From Pararhodobacter sp. CCB-MM2 (lineage in GTDB: Bacteria > Pseudomonadota > Alphaproteobacteria > Rhodobacterales > Rhodobacteraceae): a stretch of 64,000 nt of DNA. How positions within the stretch are numbered: the stretch's first letter is position 1; every line of letters begins with the position of its first letter. Positions 28,101 to 36,480 of the stretch are shown one piece after another. The stretch is from positions 248,001-312,000 of the forward strand of contig NZ_LRRR01000001.1 of the NCBI RefSeq assembly GCF_001691415.1. The letters run 5' to 3'. The notes under the pieces were generated by a model that was not told where the DNA came from, ran no database searches, and saw nothing but the letters and a program-made list of their open reading frames with translations. The position numbers and the translations under genes are program-made.

Positions 28101-28862
28101 ATGAGCGATGCCGCCCCCCGCAAAGCCGCCCTCTACCGCATGGTGATGCCCGACCACATCTGTCCCTACGGCCTGAAATCGAAAGACCTGCTGCGCCGCA
28201 AAGGCTTCGAGGTTGAGGACCATCCCCTCACCACGCGCGCCGAGACGGACGCCTTCATGGCGGAACACGGGGTGGAGACGACGCCCCAGACCTTCATCGA
28301 CGGCCAACGGATCGGCGGCTATGACGACCTCAAGGTGCACTTCGGGCTGGAGAAGCCCAAGGATCAGCGCAGCGATACCTCCTATCGCCCGGTGATCGCC
28401 ATCTTCGCCGTCGCCGCGCTGCTGGCGCTGGGTCTGAGCTGGTTCGTTTATGACGACATGCTGCGGCTACGGGCGTTCGAGTGGTTCATTTCCCTGTCGA
28501 TGACGATCCTCGCCATTCAAAAGCTGCAGGATGTCGAGAAATTCTCGCTGATGTTCCTCAACTACGACCTGCTGGCCCGGCGCTGGGTGCCTTACGGCTC
28601 GATCTATCCGTATCTGGAAGCCGGGGCAGGGATCCTGATGACGGCAGGCGCCCTGCTGTGGCTGGCCGCCCCCGTCGCGCTGGTGATCGGGGTGATCGGG
28701 GCCGTCAGCGTGGCGAAGGCGGTCTGGATCGACGGGCGGGAGTTGAAATGCGCTTGTGTGGGAGGCTCGTCCAACGTTCCTCTGGGCTTCGTCAGCTTCA
28801 CCGAGAGCGCGATGATGGCGCTGATGGGGCTGTGGATGGGGGCCCGGGTGCTGGGCGGCTGA
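28101..28862 (+). CDS. Glutaredoxin-MauE fusion membrane protein
   Basis: A 253-aa protein. Residues of about 8-85 are a glutaredoxin-like domain with the monothiol-style motif CPYG and the TPQTFIDG and GGYDDL glutathione-binding regions. Residues of about 95-250 form a four-helix MauE/DoxX-type membrane domain with a CAC motif near the last loop (LKCACVGG). The fusion suggests a membrane thiol relay. MauE itself helps form disulfides in methylamine dehydrogenase, but no mau genes are nearby. AAAGGA lies before the ATG. The long frame open back to 26679 is a shadow of the glycerate kinase gene. Confidence 0.82.
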   Translation: MSDAAPRKAALYRMVMPDHICPYGLKSKDLLRRKGFEVEDHPLTTRAETDAFMAEHGVETTPQTFIDGQRIGGYDDLKVHFGLEKPKDQRSDTSYRPVIAIFAVAALLALGLSWFVYDDMLRLRAFEWFISLSMTILAIQKLQDVEKFSLMFLNYDLLARRWVPYGSIYPYLEAGAGILMTAGALLWLAAPVALVIGVIGAVSVAKAVWIDGRELKCACVGGSSNVPLGFVSFTESAMMALMGLWMGARVLGG

Positions 28863-28979
28863 GCCTGAACCGAGGCCCAAACTTGTGCCTGTTCAAGCCG
28901 GAACCATCCCGCTAAGGTCTTGCCATAATCGTCCGGGCACACATCTTCGTGTCACAGGGCAAATCCTTGGGAGGAAAGT

Positions 28980-29951
28980 ATGAAGCACCAAAACATCCTG
29001 TCCGCAGGCCTGATGGCCGTTGTGTTGGGCGCAGGCGCTCCGGCGCTGGCGCAGATGCAGCTGTCGATCGCCACGGGCGGTACCGGCGGCGTCTATTACC
29101 CGATGGGCGGCGGTCTGGCCGAGATCATCAACAACCACATTGACGGGTATTCGGCGACCGCCGAAGTCACCGGCGCCTCGGTCGAGAACATGGGCCTCAT
29201 CGCCACCGGCGACGCGGATCTGGCCATTGCGCTCGCCGACACCGTGCAGCAAGCCCAGACCGGTACCGGCCGTTTCGAGGGCCAGCAGCTGGAGATGGTG
29301 CGCGGCATCGCCTCGATGTACGCCAACATGGTGCAGATCGTGACGCTGGAAGGTTCGGGCATCACCTCGCTCGCCGATCTGGCCGGCCACCGTGTGTCGA
29401 TCGGCGCGCCGGGCTCGGGCACCGAGGTCAACGCGCAGCAGATCCTCGAAGCCAACGGCATCAGCTATGATGACATCGAAGAGCAGCGCCTGAACTTCAA
29501 CGAGACCGCCGACGCCCTGTCGAACGGCGATATCGACGCCGGCTTCTGGTCGGTGGGCGCGCCGACCTCGTCGATCCTGAACCTCGCGACGACGCAGTCG
29601 ATCCACGTCATCGCCCTGTCGGACGAGGAAATGACCGCGGCCATCGGCGCCAACTCGGTCTTCGCGCGCACCACGCTGGCGGGCGGCACCTACAGCGGCG
29701 TCGACGAAGACGTGCCTGTGATCGGTGTGCCGAACGTGCTGGTCGTGTCGTCGGAAATGGATGACGATCTGGCCTACGAGATCACCAAGGCCATGTTCGA
29801 CAACATCGCCGAGCTGCAGGCCGTCCACCCGGCCGCGAACCAGACCACGGTCGAGTTCACTCTCGATGCGACCCCGGTCCCGCTGCACCCGGGCGCGATC
29901 CGTTACTTCGAGGAAATCGGCGCAACGGTCCCGGATCGCCTGCGTCCGTGA
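28980..29951 (+). CDS. TAXI-family TRAP transporter solute-binding protein
   Basis: A 323-aa periplasmic binding protein. The signal peptide ends at about residue 24 (ALAQ/MQ). The typical ATGGTGGVYYPMGGGLAEI follows, then TGASVENM and GSGTEVNAQQILEANG. It delivers an unknown solute (glutamate or another organic acid in studied relatives) to the fused permease downstream. GGGAGGAAAG precedes the ATG. The stop overlaps the next start (GTGA). Confidence 0.95.
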   Translation: MKHQNILSAGLMAVVLGAGAPALAQMQLSIATGGTGGVYYPMGGGLAEIINNHIDGYSATAEVTGASVENMGLIATGDADLAIALADTVQQAQTGTGRFEGQQLEMVRGIASMYANMVQIVTLEGSGITSLADLAGHRVSIGAPGSGTEVNAQQILEANGISYDDIEEQRLNFNETADALSNGDIDAGFWSVGAPTSSILNLATTQSIHVIALSDEEMTAAIGANSVFARTTLAGGTYSGVDEDVPVIGVPNVLVVSSEMDDDLAYEITKAMFDNIAELQAVHPAANQTTVEFTLDATPVPLHPGAIRYFEEIGATVPDRLRP

Positions 29952-30454
29952 CCCGGGCCAAGATGGGGCGGCTTCTGGCCGCCCCTTTCCTTTCGCTCGC
30001 CCTGATCAGCAGCCCTGTTCCGGCCCTTGCCGGGCAGCTGGTGGTGACCTTGGCCGCGACGGGTGAGGAGCTGGCGCGGATGCCGGTTGACGAGGGGGCG
30101 CGTTGGAGCGTCCTGTGGCACCATTCCGTCGACGGCTACGAGGTCGAGGATATTTACGAGAACGCCGGCGGCACCATGTTGCTCAAGCGCTCGCATCTGC
30201 CGGATTTCGGCGCTGGTCTCGGGCATATTCCGGGGCGGGGGCGTCAGATCTCGGATGGCGAGGGCGGCTATTGGATCGAGGATATCGACGAGCCCGTACC
30301 CGGCAACGCGTATATCCTGCGCCCCGGTCGGGCGGCCGTGAACCACCGCCTTCGCACCGAGGGCGACGAGGTTTCGCTCACCGCCTTGGCCGAGCACCAG
30401 CGTGTCCGCATCGCCTTGGAGCCAGACGCCCAGGAGCCGACCACGGCGCCCTGA
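29948..30454 (+). CDS. DUF1850 protein of TAXI-TRAP operon
   Basis: A 168-aa protein with a signal peptide (cleavage near ALAG/QL) and a DUF1850 domain: WSVLWHHSVDGYEVEDIYEN and LKRSHLPDFGAGLGHIPG. This domain regularly accompanies TAXI-type TRAP transporters, but its role is unknown. The GTG start overlaps the binding-protein stop; an ATG five codons in (29963) is the alternative. Confidence 0.85.
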   Translation: MTRAKMGRLLAAPFLSLALISSPVPALAGQLVVTLAATGEELARMPVDEGARWSVLWHHSVDGYEVEDIYENAGGTMLLKRSHLPDFGAGLGHIPGRGRQISDGEGGYWIEDIDEPVPGNAYILRPGRAAVNHRLRTEGDEVSLTALAEHQRVRIALEPDAQEPTTAP

Positions 30455-30541
30455 TTTTCGACCGTTTGTTTCAGGGGCTCCAAAGGGGCCCCCGTCGTGC
30501 CCGAACCGCCTTTCCCGGTCCCTTCATTCCGGAAACCTGAC

Positions 30542-32515
30542 ATGGCCGATACTTTCGACGCTTTGACGCGTACCCCGCATCCGCAGCCCAAATCGGTGCT
30601 GAAGCTGATCACCGTGGTCGGCATCGCGCTGTCGCTGTTCCAGCTTTGGGCCGCCGGGGTGCAGCCGCTGGGCCTGTTCTTCCAGCGCCCGATCCATCTG
30701 GGCTTCATTCTGGTCCTGTGTTTCCTGATCTATCCGGTCTTCGGTGCCTACAAGCCGCGCGGGGCGCTGGGATGGGCCATCGACGCCCCCCTGATCGCCG
30801 GCGGTGTGCTGGTCGGCTTCTGGGTGCCCTCGAACATCGACGCCATCGCCAACGCCATCTTCCCGCGCCAGATCGACGTGATCGTCGGGGTGATCACCGT
30901 CCTTCTGGTGCTCGAGGCCGCGCGGCGCGCCGTGGGTCTGGGCATGACGATCATCGGCGCGGTGTTCCTTGTCTACGCCTTCGCGGGTCGCCGGGGTGAG
31001 CTGCCGTGGCTGGCCGATTGGCTGCCCGGCATTCTGAACCACCGTGGCTATTCGCTCGACCGTCTCGCCAGCCAGATGACGCTGGGGGCTGAGGGGATCT
31101 TCGGCCTACCGCTGGGTGTGGCCGCGACCTTCATCTTCGTCTTCGTCCTGTTCGGCGCGGTGCTGGAAGTGACCGGCGCCGGCAAGTTCTTCATCGACCT
31201 CGCCTATGCCACCACCGGCAAGCAGCGCGGCGGGCCGGCCAAGGCGGCCGTCGTCGCCTCGGCCGGCATGGGCTCGATCTCGGGCTCGGCCATCGCCAAT
31301 GTGGTGACCACCGGCGCCTTCACCATCCCGCTGATGAAGCGCTTGGGCTACAAACCCGCGCAGGCCGGCGGGATCGAGGCTGCGGCCTCGACCGGTGGGC
31401 AGATCATGCCGCCCTTGATGGGCGCGGGCGCCTTCCTGATGAGCGAATTCACGCAGGTGCCGTATATCGACATCGTGCTGGTATCGATCTTCCCGGCCTT
31501 CCTGTATTTCGGCGCGATCTACCTGCTGGTCCACATCGCCGCCGTGAAGCTGGGCATGCAGGGCATGGCGGCCGAGGATCTTCCCTCCGTCCGCAATGTG
31601 CTGGCCGAGGGCTGGCATTTCCTCCTGCCGCTCGTCGCCCTGATTGCGCTTCTGGTCATGGGATACTCACCGATGCGCGTGGGCTTCTACGCGACCCTCG
31701 CCATTGCGCTGGCCGCGATCGGGCGGGCGCTTTGGGGCTGGATGGCCTCGGGCGCGTCGATGGAGGCCATGAAAGGCCTGATCGTCGCGGGCGTCGCCAA
31801 GACCATCGAGGCGCTGGAACTGGGCGCGCGCAACGCCGTCACCGTTTCGGTCGCCTGTGCGGTCGCGGGGATTATCGTTGGCGTCGTCGGATTGACCGGG
31901 CTTGGCCTGAAATTCTCGGCAATGATGCTGGCGCTGAGCCAAGGCAACCTGTTGATCGCGCTGTTCCTCGTGGTGATCGCGAGTCTGATCCTTGGCATGG
32001 GTCTGCCGGTGACGGCCGCCTATATCGTGCTGATCATCCTCGTCGGTCCGGCGCTGCACAATGAATTCGGTGTGCCGCTGCTGATCGCCCACCTCGTGGT
32101 CTTCTGGTACTCGCAGGATTCGAACGTCACGCCGCCTGTGGCCTTGGCAGGGTTCGCGGGCGCGGCCATCGCCGGCTCGAAGCCGTTGGAGACCAGCGTG
32201 CAGGCGTGGAAGTTCGCCAAGGGCTTGTATCTGATCCCGCTGTTCATGGTCTACAACGAGTCGATCATCATCGGCGGCCCGATCCCGCTGGTGGTCTGGA
32301 ACGGCTTCCTCGCCATCATCGCACTGGTCGCCTTCGCCGCGGTTCTGGAAGGCTTCCTGTGGGGGCCGATGAAGCTCTGGATGCGTGTGGCGCTGGTCCC
32401 GGCCGTGATCGCGGTGTTCTGGCCGTCGCTCTATGTCGAAGCGGCTGGTGCCGTCGGGATCCTCGTGCTGCTCGGGCTGAACCGGCAGCAATCGAAGGGG
32501 ATGGTCATGGCGTGA
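30542..32515 (+). CDS. TAXI-family TRAP transporter fused permease
   Basis: A 657-aa inner-membrane protein in which the small (DctQ-like, about residues 20-160) and large (DctM-like) TRAP subunits are joined. Signature stretches include GMGSISGSAIANVVTTGAF, EAAASTGGQIMPP and LGMGLPVTAAYIVL. It uses the sodium gradient to take up the solute bound by the TAXI protein. The frame is open from a GTG at 30497; I chose the ATG at 30542. Confidence 0.93.
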   Translation: MADTFDALTRTPHPQPKSVLKLITVVGIALSLFQLWAAGVQPLGLFFQRPIHLGFILVLCFLIYPVFGAYKPRGALGWAIDAPLIAGGVLVGFWVPSNIDAIANAIFPRQIDVIVGVITVLLVLEAARRAVGLGMTIIGAVFLVYAFAGRRGELPWLADWLPGILNHRGYSLDRLASQMTLGAEGIFGLPLGVAATFIFVFVLFGAVLEVTGAGKFFIDLAYATTGKQRGGPAKAAVVASAGMGSISGSAIANVVTTGAFTIPLMKRLGYKPAQAGGIEAAASTGGQIMPPLMGAGAFLMSEFTQVPYIDIVLVSIFPAFLYFGAIYLLVHIAAVKLGMQGMAAEDLPSVRNVLAEGWHFLLPLVALIALLVMGYSPMRVGFYATLAIALAAIGRALWGWMASGASMEAMKGLIVAGVAKTIEALELGARNAVTVSVACAVAGIIVGVVGLTGLGLKFSAMMLALSQGNLLIALFLVVIASLILGMGLPVTAAYIVLIILVGPALHNEFGVPLLIAHLVVFWYSQDSNVTPPVALAGFAGAAIAGSKPLETSVQAWKFAKGLYLIPLFMVYNESIIIGGPIPLVVWNGFLAIIALVAFAAVLEGFLWGPMKLWMRVALVPAVIAVFWPSLYVEAAGAVGILVLLGLNRQQSKGMVMA

Positions 32516-32741
32516 CGACGTCGGGCTAGCGGGGCCGGGATGACGTGCTAACCCACTCGGCGGCGAACCAGCCGCTGTCTTCTCCATGATGGCGAGCGCC
32601 CCGGAAAAACGGGTGTTCGGCGCGTCCACTCTATCGGTCCTGCCTGACAGAGAAGATGGCGTAGCAGGTCCCGAATTTCTGGCGTTATCTCTTTAACGCG
32701 GATGGCTTTCCTTCACCGACTCCGTCTGTCATATCGGGGCA

Positions 32742-33098
32742 ATGTCGGCTCGGTCCTCCCTCTTGTTCGCTGTCGCGCTTGGTCTTTGCCTCGCCGTGGC
32801 GAGCATTGCCTCGGCGGCTCTCATGGCGCCGGACCGGGCCAGCCATTCGCGTCTGGTCTATGCATTGATCTTCGGCAGCTCGCCCTTGGACTCTTGCCAC
32901 GACCATGGTCAGCATGCCGAACACGAGCATCGCTGCCCGCTGTGCCACGGCCTGCCCGGGACGCCCGAGGCGATGGCACCGGACTTGGCCATTGCCTTCC
33001 GCCCGCATGATCTGTGGCGGCAGGGCGAGGCCCTCAGACGTGCGGCCCAGGCCCGCAACATCAACCATTCGTCCAGGGCGCCACCGCAGATCGCCTGA
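32742..33098 (+). CDS. Small secreted His/Cys-rich protein, DUF2946-like
   Basis: A 118-aa protein with a signal peptide (cleavage near ASA/AL) and the metal-binding-looking stretch CHDHGQHAEHEHRCPLCHG at about residues 52-70. The C-P-L-C and His pattern resembles DUF2946-type proteins found beside copper and iron uptake genes. GGGG lies just before the ATG. It is followed 99 nt later by a PepSY membrane protein. The 226-nt gap before it shows no gene or terminator that I can support. Confidence 0.62.
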   Translation: MSARSSLLFAVALGLCLAVASIASAALMAPDRASHSRLVYALIFGSSPLDSCHDHGQHAEHEHRCPLCHGLPGTPEAMAPDLAIAFRPHDLWRQGEALRRAAQARNINHSSRAPPQIA

Positions 33099-33197
33099 TC
33101 TACCGACGATCCGCAGGTCCGCGCATGAGGCGCGGCCGCCCTCTGTACTGCCCGCTCTGTGATCCGTTGGGTCACCGCGGGCCGCTGGACGATATCC

Positions 33198-34619
33198 ATG
33201 ACCGAAACATCCCAACGTGCGGCCGGTGCCGCGCTTTACCGCGCCGTTTGGCGCTGGCATTTCATCGCAGGACTCGTTGTCCTGCCCTTCGTTCTGATCC
33301 TGGCCGTGACCGGCGGGATCTACCTGTTCAAGGACGAGATCAACAACGCAGCCCATGCCGAATTGCGCTTCGTCGAACCACAGGCTCAGGTCTTGCCACC
33401 GTCGCAGATTGTCGCCGCCGCGCTCGCTGCGCATCCCGGAACGGTCCGCGCCTATTCTCCGGCACCAGCCCCTAACCGGAGTGCCGAGGTCGACATTCTG
33501 GACCCCGCAGGATTGCGCAATACCGTCTATGTCGATCCCCATGACGGCCGGGTGCTGGGCCAGCTGTGGGATGGTGGCGCGGCGGGCAGTCCGGCGATGT
33601 ATGTCGTCCGCAAACTTCATTCGCTGGACTATGTCGGTTGGTTCGGCAACCGGCTGATCGAGGCGGCGGCGGGCTGGATGATCCTGCTCGTGGCCTCGGG
33701 CGTCTATCTGTGGTTGCCGCGCGGACGGAAGAATGTGGGCACGCTGAGCATCAAGGCCAAACGCGGCCGCCCTTGGTGGCGCGACCTGCATGCGGTGACA
33801 GGCCTCTACACCGGCGTCTTCATCGTTTTCCTCGCGCTGACCGGCCTGCCTTGGTCAGGTGTTTGGGGGACAAAGTTCCATGACACGGCCTACAGCCTCG
33901 GGCTGGGGATGCCGGACGGCTATTGGTCGGATCTGCCGTTGTCGACAGTGCCGACCGAAGCCGTGGTCGATCGTGCGCCCTGGATCATGGAGCGCCAACC
34001 GATCCCCGAATCCGCGCTGCCCGAAAGTGGCGCCCATGCAGGCCACGGCGCGGCGACGGCTGCCGAGGGTGAGGCTGTACCACCCGCGCTTCTCGATGCC
34101 GTCATCGCCAGTGTCGAGGATCTGGGCATCGTTCCGGGCTATGCGCTGAGCCTGCCGTCGGGGCCGACGGGTGTCTTCACCGCTTCTGTCTATCCCGACG
34201 ACATCCAGTTCGAGCGCACGATCCATCTCGACCGCTACACGGGAGCGGTCCTCTACGACGCCGGTTTCGCGGATCTCGGCGCCTTGGGCCGTTTCGCCGA
34301 ATGGGGGATCTCCGTCCACATGGGGCAGGAATGGGGTGTCGTGAACCAGATCGTGTTGCTGCTGGCCTGCCTGGCGATGGTGATGTTGTGCGTTTCGGCC
34401 GCAACGATGTGGTGGAAGCGCCGCCCCTCGGGCGCTTTGGGCATCCCGACGGTGCCGACCGATTGGCGCATCCCCCGCATGTTGCTGCTGATGGCGGTCG
34501 CGGCGGGGATCTTCTTCCCGCTCGTCGGCCTGTCGATGTTGCTGTTGGCCGCGGTCGAGGTCGGCGCCCACCTGCTTCGCCCCCCGGCATCAGCCCGGCT
34601 GAGGGACGGGCGAAACTGA
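33198..34619 (+). CDS. PepSY-associated transmembrane protein
   Basis: A 473-aa inner-membrane protein with four main helices. Helix 1 is in GLVVLPFVLILAVTGGIYLF, helix 2 in the AAGWMILLVASGVYLWLP segment, the third is in VFIVFLALTGLPWSG, and one or two lie near the end. PepSY-like loops lie between them in the periplasm. Relatives such as PiuB/FsqB act in siderophore or iron reduction, with conserved histidines (HAVTG, RKLHSLDYVG). A His-containing insert (AHAGHGA) lies in the second periplasmic loop. The ATG at 33198 was chosen over the frame opening at 33159. Confidence 0.82.
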   Translation: MTETSQRAAGAALYRAVWRWHFIAGLVVLPFVLILAVTGGIYLFKDEINNAAHAELRFVEPQAQVLPPSQIVAAALAAHPGTVRAYSPAPAPNRSAEVDILDPAGLRNTVYVDPHDGRVLGQLWDGGAAGSPAMYVVRKLHSLDYVGWFGNRLIEAAAGWMILLVASGVYLWLPRGRKNVGTLSIKAKRGRPWWRDLHAVTGLYTGVFIVFLALTGLPWSGVWGTKFHDTAYSLGLGMPDGYWSDLPLSTVPTEAVVDRAPWIMERQPIPESALPESGAHAGHGAATAAEGEAVPPALLDAVIASVEDLGIVPGYALSLPSGPTGVFTASVYPDDIQFERTIHLDRYTGAVLYDAGFADLGALGRFAEWGISVHMGQEWGVVNQIVLLLACLAMVMLCVSAATMWWKRRPSGALGIPTVPTDWRIPRMLLLMAVAAGIFFPLVGLSMLLLAAVEVGAHLLRPPASARLRDGRN

Positions 34620-34645
34620 CGCCTCTTCAGGCCGCGATACGGAAA

Positions 34646-34676
34646 GAGGGGGCTGACAAAGCCCCCTCCCTTTGTT
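34646..34676 (+). terminator. Rho-independent terminator after the PepSY gene
   Basis: A perfect 9-bp stem GAGGGGGCT/AGCCCCCTC with a GACAA loop is followed by CCTTTGTT. It begins 26 nt after the stop at 34619. Confidence 0.8.
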
Positions 34677-34704
34677 CAGATCGTGAACGGCCGCTGCCCC
34701 GGCG

Positions 34705-35064
34705 TTACGCGGCCGCGGTGAACTGCACCTCGATCCGGATCTCGGGCAGGGCGAATTTCGCTTCGACCGTCGCTCGTGCAGGCGGGTCCACGTCGCCGAT
34801 CCATGCCATCCACGCCGCATTCATCGCATCAAAATCGCCGATGTCGCGTAGCCAGATCTGCGTGAACAGCAGACGCGAGCGGTCGGTTCCGGCCTCGGCC
34901 AGCAGCTCGTCGGCGCGGGCGAAGATCTGCCGCGCCTGATCGGCGGTGTCGGTGCTCTTGTCGGCCGCCGTCAGGCCGGACAGGTAGATCGTGCCCTGAT
35001 AGCTCACCACGCGGCTGAGCTTGCCGACATTGTGCAGGCGGGTGATCGGGGGTTTCTCGGTCAT
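34705..35064 (-). CDS. RidA-family enamine/imine deaminase
   Basis: A 119-aa protein of the RidA/YjgF family, which hydrolyses reactive imines from amino acid oxidation. Visible family traits are LSRVVSYQGTIYLSGLTA near the N-terminus, the arginine before a KFALPEIRIEVQFTAA ending, and the normal trimer length. Its ATG overlaps the stop of an FAD amino-acid oxidoreductase by 4 nt, so it probably clears the imine that enzyme releases. Confidence 0.9.
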   Translation of the reverse strand: MTEKPPITRLHNVGKLSRVVSYQGTIYLSGLTAADKSTDTADQARQIFARADELLAEAGTDRSRLLFTQIWLRDIGDFDAMNAAWMAWIGDVDPPARATVEAKFALPEIRIEVQFTAAA

Positions 35065-36224
35065 GCGGGGCCCTCCACGGGTTTGACGCCGACCAGCTCT
35101 GCCGAGACGCTGGCGGTCGATGGATCACGGAAGAAGCGGTCGGGCGTGAAGGGCGCGATGGCGTTGTGCGGCTGTCCTCGCACGATCTCATCGGCCAGAG
35201 CCCGGCCCAGATAGGGCGCGAGCGTCACGCCGCTATGGGTCACGGCGACGTAATAGCCGGTCATGTCGGTCATCGCGCCGATGCAGGTGAAGCCGTCGCG
35301 CGGCATCGGGCGCAGCGTCGTGCGCACCGCCTCGAGGCGCAGGTCGCGCAGGAGCGGCAGCACCTTGCGCGTGGCTTCGAGCAGCGCCTCGGCCTCGGGG
35401 CCGTCGGTGGTGACGCCCTCGGTCGAGGCAAGGCCCGTGTCGACCGAGGCCTTGTGGATCATCAGGCGCCCCGCGCCATCCGGGCGGACGTCCAGATCAT
35501 CGATATGGAACTGGCTGCGCAACGTGGTCGGCACAGGTGGCGTGAACCCCAGCATCCCAGCGGTCGAGGTCATCGGCAGCGCCGGGACCCCCAGATCCCG
35601 GTCGGACCGCGCGCCCGAGGCATTGACGATGACATCGGCCTCGACCGTTTCACCGCCCGCCAGCGTCACCGCCACGGCCCGGTTATTGCGCGAGACGATG
35701 CCGGTCACTTCGGTATGCGGACGCAGCACGGCACCATGCTTCTCGCGCGCCGCCCGATGCAGCCAGGCAGCGTAGAGGACGGGATCGACCCAGCCTTCCT
35801 CGGGGTAGTAGACGATCGGCGCATCGCCGATGGAGGCCAGATCGATATCCGGCTCCATCTGCGCCAGACGGTCTTTGGTGATCCATTCGATCCCATAGCC
35901 CCAGTCGCGCATCTGCTCGAAATTGCCGCGCTGCCAGGCCCGACCCGCCTCGGTCGTTCGCCATTCCAGGCTGCCGGTCTGCGACCGCCATGGCGTCGCG
36001 CCGAAATCGCGCTTCAGTTCCAGATGCGCGCGCATCCCCAGTGCGTTCAGCGTGTAATAGGATTTCGGCGCCTTGCTGGTGGCGTTGAGCCAGGCAAAGC
36101 TGGTGCCCGAGGCGACGCCGCCCAGCCGGCCCGCGTCGATCACCGTGACCTGCGCGCCGGCCTTTGCACATTCATACGCAATCGAGCTCCCCAAGATTCC
36201 GGACCCGATGATCACCACATGCAT
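35061..36224 (-). CDS. FAD-dependent amine/D-amino-acid oxidoreductase (DAO family)
   Basis: A 387-aa flavoprotein. The FAD-binding GSGILGSSIAYECAKAG is at residues of about 7-23, and the second FAD motif is VIVNASGA. The C-terminal part has the TLRPMPRDGF and YYVAVTHSGVTLAP typical of the DadA/glycine-oxidase group. It should oxidise an amine or amino acid to an imine. GGAGG precedes the ATG. Two GTTATGAAC motifs lie upstream in the shared promoter region. Co-translated with ridA. Confidence 0.88.
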   Translation of the reverse strand: MHVVIIGSGILGSSIAYECAKAGAQVTVIDAGRLGGVASGTSFAWLNATSKAPKSYYTLNALGMRAHLELKRDFGATPWRSQTGSLEWRTTEAGRAWQRGNFEQMRDWGYGIEWITKDRLAQMEPDIDLASIGDAPIVYYPEEGWVDPVLYAAWLHRAAREKHGAVLRPHTEVTGIVSRNNRAVAVTLAGGETVEADVIVNASGARSDRDLGVPALPMTSTAGMLGFTPPVPTTLRSQFHIDDLDVRPDGAGRLMIHKASVDTGLASTEGVTTDGPEAEALLEATRKVLPLLRDLRLEAVRTTLRPMPRDGFTCIGAMTDMTGYYVAVTHSGVTLAPYLGRALADEIVRGQPHNAIAPFTPDRFFRDPSTASVSAELVGVKPVEGPA

Positions 36225-36358
36225 AAGTGTGCCTCCAACATTCTGTGCATGGCGCCGGCTTCGGGCAATGGGCCCTGAACACTCGGCTTTCGGGGCCAAT
36301 TTGGGGGTTCTGCCACCCCTGGGTCAAACAACCGCGCGGGCAGGGTTGCCCGCAAAAA

Positions 36359-36367
36359 GTTATGAAC
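36359..36367. promoter_or_regulatory. Putative regulon operator GTTATGAAC, site 1
   Basis: GTT-ATG-AAC in the 256-nt divergent region, 135 nt upstream of the FAD oxidoreductase start. It is identical to site 2, 72 nt away. An AT-rich AAAAA precedes it, as before site 3. Confidence 0.55.
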
Positions 36368-36430
36368 TGCCAAGGGCTTTGTCGCATCTTGCACAGCCCA
36401 TGAGGACGGCGCGCGAGCGGCCTGCGTGGG

Positions 36431-36439
36431 GTTATGAAC
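36431..36439. promoter_or_regulatory. Putative regulon operator GTTATGAAC, site 2
   Basis: GTT-ATG-AAC followed by TTCGGACA, 41 nt before the ornithine cyclodeaminase start. The flank matches site 4 read on the minus strand (GTTATGAGTTCGGACA), so the shared block is about 16 nt. Confidence 0.6.
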
Positions 36440-36480
36440 TTCGGACACCCTGGCGCGGCGACCGGTGTTAAGCCTGAGGC

